Origin: Parabacteroides distasonis
GTDB lineage: Bacteria > Bacteroidota > Bacteroidia > Bacteroidales > Tannerellaceae
Direction: 5' to 3'
Assembly: GCF_004793765.1 (NCBI RefSeq)
Contig: NZ_SRYM01000019.1
Coordinates: 1-64,000 of the forward strand
Length of the DNA stretch: 64,000 bases
Of this stretch, positions 25,689 through 34,319 are shown one piece after another. The notes under the pieces are model-generated. The model was not told the origin of the DNA, made no database searches, and saw nothing but the letters and a program-made list of their open reading frames with translations. The position numbers and the translations under genes were made by a program. Each line of letters opens with the position of its first letter. Position 1 is the stretch's first letter.

Positions 25689-26576
25689 ATGAGAATATGG
25701 GTAGTAGGCGCTAACGGTTTTACGGGAAGACGAGTTCTTTCTTGTTTATCCGGTACCGGGAAATATGAAGTAATGGGTTGCTCCTTACGTCCGGATATAT
25801 TGCCGGGTTCGGGGGATTATAGTTTCGTTCAGATGGATATCAATAACTTCCCGGTTGTGGAGGATTTGTTTCGTACGTTTACCCCGGATGTCGTGATAAA
25901 TACATCCGCTTTGTCCATTCCGGATTATTGCGAGACGCATCATGAGGAGGCGTATGCCACCAATGTATCGGCTGTCGAGCATTTAGCGGAATGTTGTATG
26001 CGGACAGGTAGCCGTTTACTACATTTCTCTACGGATTTTGTCTTTAATGGTGCGAGACGGGATTTGTATACGGAAGAGGATATGCCCGCTCCGATTAATT
26101 ATTACGGGCAGACCAAGTATTTGGGTGAACGGGCGGTAATTTCCATTTGTGATAATTACGCCATTATCCGTGTAGTAGTGGTCTGTGGAAAGGCGCTTCC
26201 TGGACAACATGGCAATATCTTACAGTTGGTGAAAACACGTTTGGAGAATCAACAGGAAATCCGTGTGGTATCTGATCAGTGGCGTACGCCGACGTGGGTG
26301 GGTGATATAGCGAACGGAGTGGAGTTGTTATTACCTGCTACGCATCATGGTATCTATCATATTTGCGGGGATGAATGTCTCTCTATCTCAGAGATTGCCT
26401 ATCGGGTAGCGAATTATTTCCATTTGGATCGTTCTTTGATCCATCCTGTCACTACTGAGGAGATGGATGAGACTACACCACGTCCCCGTTTCAGTGGATT
26501 AAGCATCGAGAAAGCCCGTAGGGATTTAGGCTATTCGCCTTTTTCTTTGGAGAAAGGCATGGAGGAATTACGCTAA
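25689..26576 (+). CDS. NAD(P)-dependent sugar reductase of the RmlD/SDR type
   Basis: The 295-residue protein is an extended SDR. GANGFTG at residues 7-13 binds the cofactor, FSTDFVFNG near residue 115 is the RmlD-like strand, and the catalytic pair is in YYGQTKYLGE near residue 140. RmlD reduces dTDP-4-keto-rhamnose, but no other dTDP-rhamnose gene is nearby, so the substrate is open. It closes a probable porin-porin-reductase transcript. Confidence 0.85.
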   Translation: MRIWVVGANGFTGRRVLSCLSGTGKYEVMGCSLRPDILPGSGDYSFVQMDINNFPVVEDLFRTFTPDVVINTSALSIPDYCETHHEEAYATNVSAVEHLAECCMRTGSRLLHFSTDFVFNGARRDLYTEEDMPAPINYYGQTKYLGERAVISICDNYAIIRVVVVCGKALPGQHGNILQLVKTRLENQQEIRVVSDQWRTPTWVGDIANGVELLLPATHHGIYHICGDECLSISEIAYRVANYFHLDRSLIHPVTTEEMDETTPRPRFSGLSIEKARRDLGYSPFSLEKGMEELR

Positions 26577-26585
26577 AAAATAAAA

Positions 26586-26618
26586 AAGCGGGATAAGAGT
26601 GTCCTCTTGATCCCGCTT
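26586..26618. terminator. bidirectional terminator
   Basis: AAGCGGGAT.AAGAG pairs with CTCTT.ATCCCGCTT between the convergent reductase and asd genes. Confidence 0.75.
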
Positions 26619-26648
26619 CCGCATATATAGAATTTACAAAGTTGTCTG

Positions 26649-27659
26649 TTATTTGATATTACCCACCTTTAACAAGTATTCGGCGATCTGTACGGCATTC
26701 AAAGCGGCGCCTTTTTTGATCTGGTCGCTTACGGTCCAGAATGTCAAACCATTCGGGTTACTGATGTCCTTACGGATACGACCTATGTAAACCGGATCAT
26801 GATCCGCTACGAACAACGGCATTGGATAATCCTTGTTTGCCGGTTCATCTTGTAATACCACACCCTCAGCCTCGGCGAAAGCCTTGCGGGCTTCTTCCAC
26901 ACTGATCGGACGTTCTGTCTCTACCCAAGTAGATTCGCTATGCGCACGCATAACCGGTACGCGAACACAAGTAGCGCTCACCTCGATATCCGAGTGCATG
27001 ATCTTGCGGGTCTCGTTATACATCTTCATTTCCTCTTTCGTATAACCATTTTCCGTGAATACGTCTACGTGAGGGATTACGTTATATGCCAATTGATAAG
27101 CGAATTTCTCTACTGTAGGCTCCTCGCCCTTTAATAGTTGCTCATACTGTTTTACCAACTCAGCCATAGCGGTAGCGCCCGCTCCACTGGCGGCTTGATA
27201 AGTAGATACGTGAACACGCTTGATATGAGATAAATTCTCGATCGCCTTCAATGCTACGACCATCTGGATCGTCGTACAATTCGGGTTAGCGATCACGCCA
27301 CGAGGACGATTCAAGGCATCCTCCGGGTTTACTTCCGGTACGACCAATGGAACATCTTCGTCCATACGGAACGCACTGGAGTTATCAATCATCACCGTAC
27401 CATGTTTCGTAATCGTCTTCTCAAACTCCTTAGAAGTACCACCTCCGGCTGAAACAAAAGCAACATCGATTCCCTTAAAGTCGTCGTTATGCTTCAGTTC
27501 CTTAACGGTATACTGTTTACCACGGAAGGTATAAACACGTCCGGCACTACGAGATGAGCCAAAAAGTACCAGCTCATCCATCGGGAAGTTTCTCTGGTCG
27601 AGTACACGCAGAAACTCCTGTCCTACGGCTCCACTTACGCCAACAATTGCTACTTTCAT
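26649..27659 (-). CDS. asd: aspartate-semialdehyde dehydrogenase
   Basis: From the ATG at 27657-27659 ([10 protein letters not shown]) the protein has 336 residues. It makes aspartate semialdehyde from aspartyl phosphate with NADPH, for lysine, threonine and methionine. GVSGAVGQ at residues 7-14 binds the cofactor, the nucleophile Cys is in [10 protein letters not shown] near residue 130, and [10 protein letters not shown] carries the catalytic His region near residue 235. Three extra codons upstream are unlikely to be used. The leader upstream is about 110 nt. Confidence 0.95.
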   Translation of the reverse strand: MKVAIVGVSGAVGQEFLRVLDQRNFPMDELVLFGSSRSAGRVYTFRGKQYTVKELKHNDDFKGIDVAFVSAGGGTSKEFEKTITKHGTVMIDNSSAFRMDEDVPLVVPEVNPEDALNRPRGVIANPNCTTIQMVVALKAIENLSHIKRVHVSTYQAASGAGATAMAELVKQYEQLLKGEEPTVEKFAYQLAYNVIPHVDVFTENGYTKEEMKMYNETRKIMHSDIEVSATCVRVPVMRAHSESTWVETERPISVEEARKAFAEAEGVVLQDEPANKDYPMPLFVADHDPVYIGRIRKDISNPNGLTFWTVSDQIKKGAALNAVQIAEYLLKVGNIK

Positions 27660-27783
27660 TTTGAGCACTGATTTAATTTGAATAATGTAAAATAGTTATA
27701 ACTTTGCTGCGCAAAAGGGCTTTCGATTTTAAGCCTTTTAGGCCCCTTAGTTTACAGTTGTAAGTTATTGAGGTGCAAAGATA
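27660..27783 (-). promoter_or_regulatory. promoter and leader of asd
   Basis: TATCTTTG on the minus strand (27776-27783) is a consensus -10-like box. The leader of about 110 nt contains AAGGCTT and AAGCC arms that could pair, followed by a GCGCAGC stretch. A regulatory leader is possible for an aspartate-family gene, but no known riboswitch is recognisable. Confidence 0.45.
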
Positions 27784-27812
27784 GAGAAATTTATAACTAA
27801 AACGATATAGCT

Positions 27813-30011
27813 ATGAAACAATTATTATTATTATTTGCGTTTTTACTTCCTGTTTGTGCGTTCTCCCAGCAAAAGGGTGCTATTCGTATCAATGAGATCA
27901 TGGCTGATCCGAAAGGATTGACCGCTTTTCCCGAGACAGAGTATGTTGAACTGTATAACACGATGGACGAGTCTGTCCAGTTGGATGGTTGGCAATTTAT
28001 GTATGGTGGAAAACGAACGAGACTGATGTCGCTCTCACTACCCGCCCAGGGTTATGTCGTGTTATATCGATCTGGGAATGATATATATGTAGATCCAGAT
28101 GGTTTGGGATTAGCCTTGGAGGACTTCCCTCGAAATCTAGCTAATGCAGGAAAAGACTTGGCTCTATATAGTCCTTCCGATGTCCTTATAGATGAGATCG
28201 TATATGAGAAAGCGAAAAAAGGGATTGCTTGGGAACGTTCGGTCGATGGATTATACTTGTCGAAGGATACTCGGGGAGGTACGCCCGGTTCGGCTAATTC
28301 ATTATCACAGATCGAGCCGTCAGATCCGGATACGCCTGTTGAAAAGCCTGTTATACCCCAACTAATCGCTATCCAGCCTTTTTCCGAATCTGTTTTCCAA
28401 TTGCAGTATGATAATCCCGTGGATATCAGTAATGCCGTATTTTCTATTCCCGGTATAGGAAAGGCATCATGTATCGTTTATGCGGATGATACGAAGGTGA
28501 ACGTGAATATAAGTTTTGAGAAGGAACTGGATTTAGGAGTAGAATATCGTCTGTCTTGTTCGGGTTTGAAAGATGCTAAAGGGAATGAGATTCCGGATGA
28601 TACGGCTACCGTCTTATTAGAATATGAGGGAAAACCCGAGAACCCGGAAGAACCAGAAACACCGGTAACCCCTTCTTTTCCTTCCGGCTGTGTATTGATT
28701 AATGAGGTGATGGCCGATCCAAAGGGACAAGAGGCTTTCCCCGAAACGGAGTATGTGGAACTTTATAATACGACAGATAAAACCGTGGAATTAAAGGACT
28801 GGTCGTTCTTATACGGCGGTAAACCTACGGTTTTGCCTGTTATGTCATTAGAGGCGGACGGATATGTGGTGCTCTATCGATCCGGAAGGGACATCCATAT
28901 TGATGATGCGGGGCTGGATCTGCCTTTGGATAAATTCCCCGCTTCCTTGGTGAATACCGGAAAGGAACTGGGTTTATCAGATCCCTCGGGAAAAGAGATA
29001 GATCGAGTGATTTATGAGAAAGCCAAACCCGGTATCTCTTGGGAGCGTTCCGGAGATGGTTTTCATTTATCAACGGATATACGGGGCGGTACACCGGGTT
29101 CTGTCAATTCTTCCTCTACTGACGATCCGGAAACACCGGATAAGCCGGATACTCCTGGTAAACCAGAGGTTCCTGTAGAAATGATCATCTTGCCTAATGA
29201 GATCGTGTTTAACGAATTACTGCCGAATCCCTATCCGGGCGGAAGTGAATATATTGAGCTTTATAACCGTTCAGATCGTACGCTTACCCTATCGGGATTA
29301 TCTGTTGCCACCCGAAAATCGGACGGGACATTGAGTATGCGTTATCCCTTATCCTCTATCTCGTCACTGTTGGAGCCGGCGGATTATGCGTTATTGACGA
29401 AAAGTATAGAAGGGGTAGAGGATTTTTACTTGATATCTTCACCCAAGGCGATGCATGAGTTGAAATTGCCGGTCTTGGCGAATACTTCTGCCTCATTGGT
29501 CTTGTTCCGCTCCAAAGATGAGGAGGTGATCGATGAGGTTCGTTATTCTTCCAAGTGGCATGCTCCTTCCGTAAAGAATGAGAAAGGTATCGCTTTGGAA
29601 CGGATAGATCCGGATGGTGACTCGCAAAATGAGGCGAATTGGACTTCCGCTTCGGCGACGGATGGATACGGAACGCCCGGTTATCGGAATTCTCAATACG
29701 GGATACAAGGTGAAGGTGAGGTCACGGGTATAGAGTCTCCCGTTTATTCAGAAGTGACGAAGGAATATACGATTCATTATCATCTGGATCAATCCGGCTA
29801 TACTTACCGTGCATGGGTATTCGATACCGCAGGAAAACGAGTCTGTGAGATCGTTAATCATGAATTGTTGGGGATAGAAGGAAACTTGGTCTGGGATGGT
29901 ATGGCGGTAAGCGGTTCCAAGGTAAGGACTGGCGTGTATATCTTTTATGCGGAACTGGTTCATCCTCAAGGTGTCGTTAAGCGGTACAAAGAAGTGTTTT
30001 TAGTGAAATAA
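27813..30011 (+). CDS. exported protein with three lamin-tail domains and FlgD-like C-terminus
   Basis: The 732-residue protein has a signal peptide (cleavage near CAFSQQ, residue 19). Lamin-tail domains begin at about residues 23 (IRINEIMADPKG), 293 (VLINEVMADPKG) and 463 (EIVFNELLPNPYPGG). The first two are near duplicates. Between them are an Ig-like domain (about 190-285) and Pro/Glu/Asp-rich linkers. The last 80 residues (YRAWVFDTAGKRV to VRTGVYIFYAEL) resemble the FlgD Ig-like fold common at the end of secreted Bacteroidetes proteins. It is probably a surface protein; its role is unknown. Confidence 0.82.
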   Translation: MKQLLLLFAFLLPVCAFSQQKGAIRINEIMADPKGLTAFPETEYVELYNTMDESVQLDGWQFMYGGKRTRLMSLSLPAQGYVVLYRSGNDIYVDPDGLGLALEDFPRNLANAGKDLALYSPSDVLIDEIVYEKAKKGIAWERSVDGLYLSKDTRGGTPGSANSLSQIEPSDPDTPVEKPVIPQLIAIQPFSESVFQLQYDNPVDISNAVFSIPGIGKASCIVYADDTKVNVNISFEKELDLGVEYRLSCSGLKDAKGNEIPDDTATVLLEYEGKPENPEEPETPVTPSFPSGCVLINEVMADPKGQEAFPETEYVELYNTTDKTVELKDWSFLYGGKPTVLPVMSLEADGYVVLYRSGRDIHIDDAGLDLPLDKFPASLVNTGKELGLSDPSGKEIDRVIYEKAKPGISWERSGDGFHLSTDIRGGTPGSVNSSSTDDPETPDKPDTPGKPEVPVEMIILPNEIVFNELLPNPYPGGSEYIELYNRSDRTLTLSGLSVATRKSDGTLSMRYPLSSISSLLEPADYALLTKSIEGVEDFYLISSPKAMHELKLPVLANTSASLVLFRSKDEEVIDEVRYSSKWHAPSVKNEKGIALERIDPDGDSQNEANWTSASATDGYGTPGYRNSQYGIQGEGEVTGIESPVYSEVTKEYTIHYHLDQSGYTYRAWVFDTAGKRVCEIVNHELLGIEGNLVWDGMAVSGSKVRTGVYIFYAELVHPQGVVKRYKEVFLVK

Positions 30012-30044
30012 CCTACTATGTAAAATATAATTACTATTTTGGGC

Positions 30045-30152
30045 ATGAGTAATTTCGAAAGAAAAAGAGAAGAGTATAAAGAGGCACGAGAGTTAATGAA
30101 GATACTTGCTGTTTCTTCACACTCCTCGCGGAAAGCGTTGGATAAGGGGTGA
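30045..30152 (+). CDS. possible 35-residue protein
   Basis: An ATG at 30045 opens a short ORF (MSNFERKREEYKEARELMKI and on to the stop at 30150-30152) rich in Lys, Glu and Arg, which would be a single helix. It follows the lamin-tail gene by 33 bp. I do not recognise it, and its size gives no statistical support. Confidence 0.3.
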   Translation: MSNFERKREEYKEARELMKILAVSSHSSRKALDKG

Positions 30153-31283
30153 TTAATAGACCGCTTTATACCACTCAAGATCCTTGTACCATTCATTCAG
30201 CTTGGGCAAGGCTTCTTGGGGGACGTAGATAGATAAGCCGCTATATTTATTGACCGGCAGATAGCTTCCATACGGATACGGATAAGCATAAACCGCCTTG
30301 GGTGTAGTTGCCTTGTAAATAACCGCCTTTTCCATGTTCCGCTTGAATGCGTTATATTGCTCCTCCGTGGCCAGACGGCTCACGTAATCATCGAAATCAT
30401 ATAAGGCATGATAATTCGGCGTTAAATACTCCATGATCTGCAACTCGCTAGCGGGCACGGCGAAAAGATCACTTTCGGTCTTACCCTGGAATAGGGTATG
30501 GCAAGTAGCGGCCAATTCATCCAATTCGTCGCTTTTTATGACTGAGATCGTTCCTGCCTCACTTTGATAATACGTATAAAACTTTGTTGCTATCCCCACC
30601 ACATCAGCTTCTTTCTTGAACATATCCCCCATGATCGTTTGGTATGGGAAGCCATTGGCCAGTATCTCCGTGGGCGAGCCGATAATATAATCCGCGCATC
30701 CCCGGAAAGCGTAAGCTACTTCGGCGCACGACATATAACAAGCGTCGAACAAAAGAAAATCAAAATGATACTTCGATAAAGCGGAGGCCAGATCATTGAT
30801 CTCCATGAAATTATTCTTCCCGTCTTGCCCGAAAGAACGCAGATAACTATAGATATCCGAAGGTAGCCAACCCGTTCCGTGGCTCCACAGTACTAACCCG
30901 TAACTATCCGCCGGGTATTCCTTTTGTACCTTGTCGATTATTTGCGTCAGCGTCTCGGTAGAGGCTGAGTTCTGGTTCGAGTCGTAGGTCTCGAGCACAA
31001 TCTGCTGGATGGTATCCGCTTCCAGCTTTAATTGGAAAAGCTGGGGAACCTCGTTCTGCTTATCCGTATAGATCAACAAATTGCCGTTGTTCAATCCATC
31101 TTGCTCAATACCTTCCTTTATCGCTTTTAAGTTTTGGCTCACGTATCCACTCAAGCTATTATTCCCCGCGAAATAGATAAGAACCGTACGAGGGGCGGTA
31201 GTAGGGATAACAATCTCCTTTTTATCGCAAGCGACAAATGAAAGGAGTGACAGGAAGAATATTACGATATATTTAGCCTTCAT
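30153..31283 (-). CDS. clostripain-like (C11) cysteine peptidase lipoprotein
   Basis: The 376-residue protein has a lipoprotein signal (LLSFVAC, residues 13-19). The C11 catalytic dyad is visible: His135 in LWSHGTGW and Cys182 in FDACYMSC. These positions are almost the same as in PmC11 of Parabacteroides merdae, a C11 enzyme cleaving after basic residues. YLIYFAGNNSLSG-like sequence near residue 36 is the first caspase-fold strand. It probably acts at the outer membrane on unknown proteins. It is transcribed alone. Confidence 0.9.
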   Translation of the reverse strand: MKAKYIVIFFLSLLSFVACDKKEIVIPTTAPRTVLIYFAGNNSLSGYVSQNLKAIKEGIEQDGLNNGNLLIYTDKQNEVPQLFQLKLEADTIQQIVLETYDSNQNSASTETLTQIIDKVQKEYPADSYGLVLWSHGTGWLPSDIYSYLRSFGQDGKNNFMEINDLASALSKYHFDFLLFDACYMSCAEVAYAFRGCADYIIGSPTEILANGFPYQTIMGDMFKKEADVVGIATKFYTYYQSEAGTISVIKSDELDELAATCHTLFQGKTESDLFAVPASELQIMEYLTPNYHALYDFDDYVSRLATEEQYNAFKRNMEKAVIYKATTPKAVYAYPYPYGSYLPVNKYSGLSIYVPQEALPKLNEWYKDLEWYKAVY

Positions 31284-31483
31284 GAGTCATATTCTGGATT
31301 TATCTTACAAAGATAACGTTTTTCATTTGAAATCATGGATATTATATAAGTTAACGTATGAATGAGCTGATAAATAATATTTATATCTGTACGGTTTTGT
31401 CTTTTAAATAGGTCTAATGAATCGGGAGATATTTTCAACCATTAAATACTGCAGTTCCCTTACTCGCCAACCGCATCATTAGC

Positions 31484-31697
31484 CCGTTGCGCATCGTCCG
31501 TTGCGCAACGGTATGCCGGCAGACTAGCTACTTGATTATTTTAGGCTTTGTGTTTAAGAAGTTGAATAATTGATGTTTATAGTTTTTATGGTGTAAAAAC
31601 AAAAGTTTTCATATTGGAAAACTCTTGTTTTCTCATAGGGAAACTTTTGTTTTGTGCTTACGAAACTTTAGTTTTCCCTGAGAGAAACTATTTGCTC
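31484..31697. repeat. palindromic repeat array (array C)
   Basis: CCGTTGCGCA occurs at 31484 and 31498 and the second copy closes a palindrome (CGTTGCGCAACG). From 31592 to 31697 a degenerate unit containing GAAAACTnTTGTTTTC recurs, with starts at about 31617, 31640, 31662 and 31684, so the period is 22-23 bp. Each unit is roughly its own reverse complement. No gene is supported in 31284-31717 apart from these repeats. Confidence 0.55.
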
Positions 31698-31717
31698 TTT
31701 TTTAAAATCATTGAATA

Positions 31718-32572
31718 TTATGTGTTTTCATCCTTTAAAGAACGGACTGAGCGAGGAGATTGGCCGAAATTAGCCCTGCAGAAGTGCGAGAAGTTAGAAA
31801 GCGACTCGAAGCCATACTTGTAACAAATCTCGGATATGGAAAGTTCGGTCATGATAAGGTCGTTATGAATGTCTTGGCATTTGCGTTTCAGCATCCATTG
31901 ATAAGCGGGCTCTCCGAACGTGTCCTTGAAGATACGGCGGAAAGTGGGTACGCTGTAACCTCCCAATTGGGCGAAGGTCTCCACGTCTTTCGCCTTTTGG
32001 TAGTTCTGCATCACGAAATACTGGAAACTGTGGCTATACCGGTAAATCGGGGCGTAAAACGCGGCTAGCTCCTTGATGGGGTAGTAGCAGTTCAACAGGT
32101 AGACCATCTCCGAGCGTTTGGCTTGCATCAGTCCGGAGCATCTTAAATCATCGTTGAGGAAAAGCTTCATACCCTCGATGAAGAGTTGTATCGGTGGAAC
32201 CATCGTCATGACGATGGGTTGCTGGCGCTCGGTCTCCACGATGGAGATGCCTTTGTTGAAACGGTTGTCGCATATGTTTTGCGGACGCTCGAAAAGATAG
32301 ATGATACATTCGGTATAGTCGAGTATCTTGCACTCCACTTTCGAGCCGATCGGTTGCAATACGAACTGTCCGCCCCGGAACGTAGTGTCCGGATGCTCCT
32401 CGCTGTTCAGCCAGATTTCTCCCTTGATCAGGAAGAATACCATGTTCTGCATGCATCTTGTCTGAGGGATCACGTACCCTTTCGGATAAAGACGATACTT
32501 GAATATATCCCTTTGGTAGAAACTACAAGAGGAACAGTCGGTATATTTGGTGCAGCGATGGTCGGTTAACAT
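31718..32572 (-). CDS. AraC-family transcriptional regulator
   Basis: The 284-residue protein has a cupin-like N-terminal sensing half (FFLIKGEIWLNSEEH, near residue 50) and a C-terminal AraC DNA-binding domain: FAQLGGYSVPTFRRIFKDTF near residue 195 and ISEICYKYGFESLSNFSHFC near residue 246. The first 16 residues carry three cysteines (7, 13, 16), which could bind metal or sense redox state. It lies 12 bp upstream of nothing in its direction; the GH10-like gene behind it reads the same way. The target genes are unknown. Confidence 0.88.
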   Translation of the reverse strand: MLTDHRCTKYTDCSSCSFYQRDIFKYRLYPKGYVIPQTRCMQNMVFFLIKGEIWLNSEEHPDTTFRGGQFVLQPIGSKVECKILDYTECIIYLFERPQNICDNRFNKGISIVETERQQPIVMTMVPPIQLFIEGMKLFLNDDLRCSGLMQAKRSEMVYLLNCYYPIKELAAFYAPIYRYSHSFQYFVMQNYQKAKDVETFAQLGGYSVPTFRRIFKDTFGEPAYQWMLKRKCQDIHNDLIMTELSISEICYKYGFESLSNFSHFCRANFGQSPRSVRSLKDENT

Positions 32573-32583
32573 AATTGGTGTCT

Positions 32584-34113
32584 TTATAATTTTACTTTCT
32601 TTGCCTTGCCCTCGCTCTCGTTGTGAAAGCGATCTACGGCGGTCACCACGTAATGATATTTGATCTTACCTTTCTCGTAAGGCATCAAGTAGCCGGTTTC
32701 CCGGGTGATAGCCACGATCTTCGAGGGGTCGCTCGTGTCTATCGGTTCTTTGTCGTTAAAGCGATAAATCACGAAATAAGAGGCTAGCTCCGGATTCGTG
32801 GGGCTTTGCTCCGCTTGCCAATGTAACAAGAAGCCTTTAGGTGTCCATTCGGTCTTTAGCTTGCTTACGTCTTTTGGCGGACGGTTATGCATATGGGTAT
32901 AGGCCGGGATAAGTGCCGGGTAACGGTGATAGTTCCGTTTCAGGCTGTCGGCTACGCCTTTGTTATTCCATAGAATCTCGTTGGCGGGCCAGAAACAATT
33001 GCCGCTTACGTGAGATAAGGTGCGTTCGTAACGCATCTTGCGGGTTAATTGGTCCGCTTTCATGGTGCGGGCCACGTCTTGACCGATATACAGGTGTCCG
33101 CCGTTGGCGTTTTTGTCCCACCATTTGATAAGCGTGATGTAATCTGCCGCCGGGTGTCCGATCTCCCAATAGATTTGGGGGATGTTATAATCGATCCAAC
33201 CTTGCTGTACCCAATAGGTGATATCGGCGTAGAGGTCGTCGTAGTTTTGTAGGCCGTTGGTGTTGCTACCCGATCCGTCTGTGGTACTTTTCTTGTTGCG
33301 GTAGATGCCGAAGGGGCTGATACCGAAGCGTACCCAAGGCTTGGTGAGCAAGATGGTGCGTTTCAATTCCCGGATCAAGGTATTTACGTTTTCCCGGCGC
33401 CAATCGTTCCTTTGTGCCTCGCTATAGCCTTTTCGCAAGCCGTATTTCCGGAAGCTGTTATCATCAGGGAAAGGCATACCTGCCGCGGGATAGGGGTAGA
33501 AATAATCGTCCATATGGATAGCGTCTACGTCGTAACGGCCGACGATATCACGCACTACCCGGCAGATAAACTGACGGCTTTCCGGCAATCCTGGGTCGAA
33601 AAGGATTTGTTTATTATAGGTGACAAACCATTCGGGATGCTTATGATAAATGTGGGAATCAGCGAAACGGGTGTTTCCTGCTGTGCTTGCCCGGTAAGGA
33701 TTCAACCAAGCGTGAAACTCCATGTTCCGTTTATGGCATTCTTGGATCAGGAAAGCCATCGGGTCGAACTCTCCTGCTGGGGCTAGGCCCTGCTCTCCGG
33801 TGAAGAAGCGGCTCCACGGCTCGATATCGGATTTATAGAAGGCGTCTGCCTCGGGGCGCACTTGAAAGATGATAGCGTTGATACCACAGGCTTGTAGGTA
33901 ATTAAGCTTGCGGATGAAGTCTTTTTTCATCCGGGCGGGAGACATATCCTTGTATTCGCCTTGAAAAGCGGTTTGTATCCATGCTCCCCTAAACTCTCGC
34001 TTGGTCTCCTTGCCTGTATTCGTAACCGGACGAGGTGTCTTGCGAACCGTAGAACATGAGGTTATCACACAAAAGAGAATCGCTATTAAGAAGCGAAAAT
34101 ATTTAATGTACAT
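32584..34113 (-). CDS. GH10-like (GHL10/DUF187) glycoside hydrolase lipoprotein
   Basis: The 509-residue protein has a lipoprotein signal (LFCVITSC, residues 13-20). REFRGAWIQTAFQGEY opens a TIM barrel of the DUF187/GHL10 family. Conserved pieces include NAIIFQVRPEADAFY, AWLNPYR, DAIHMDDYFYPYP and RFGISPFGIYRNK, with acidic residues that could be catalytic. A fibronectin-like domain ends the protein (about 420-509). Known relatives cut glycans, and some are periplasmic enzymes of cell-wall or surface polysaccharides. The substrate here is unknown. Confidence 0.87.
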   Translation of the reverse strand: MYIKYFRFLIAILFCVITSCSTVRKTPRPVTNTGKETKREFRGAWIQTAFQGEYKDMSPARMKKDFIRKLNYLQACGINAIIFQVRPEADAFYKSDIEPWSRFFTGEQGLAPAGEFDPMAFLIQECHKRNMEFHAWLNPYRASTAGNTRFADSHIYHKHPEWFVTYNKQILFDPGLPESRQFICRVVRDIVGRYDVDAIHMDDYFYPYPAAGMPFPDDNSFRKYGLRKGYSEAQRNDWRRENVNTLIRELKRTILLTKPWVRFGISPFGIYRNKKSTTDGSGSNTNGLQNYDDLYADITYWVQQGWIDYNIPQIYWEIGHPAADYITLIKWWDKNANGGHLYIGQDVARTMKADQLTRKMRYERTLSHVSGNCFWPANEILWNNKGVADSLKRNYHRYPALIPAYTHMHNRPPKDVSKLKTEWTPKGFLLHWQAEQSPTNPELASYFVIYRFNDKEPIDTSDPSKIVAITRETGYLMPYEKGKIKYHYVVTAVDRFHNESEGKAKKVKL

Positions 34114-34319
34114 GAGTGCCTTGCTGTATTTGTCTATGAAATTTTCAACAAATGTAGAAGATTCCCTGTAAATATGAAATATTTCGCCCTTGTTATTTTA
34201 TTTACTTGGCAGCAGAGACGAGGCACACCCTGTCTAACTGTGTGAATTAGTTCGATGAAGATAGGGCAGAATCGGTTAGTTTTGGTTATCTTTGCGTTAA
34301 AGAAAAAGATAAAGGTAAT

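Noticed and set aside
31614-31823. 69-codon plus-strand ORF in array C
   Set aside because: Its first half is translated repeat units and its second half is antisense to the AraC gene.
34190-34260. insertion-sequence end near uvrA
   Set aside because: A few bases look like a terminal repeat (CACACCCTGTCTAACTG), but no partner end or transposase was found.
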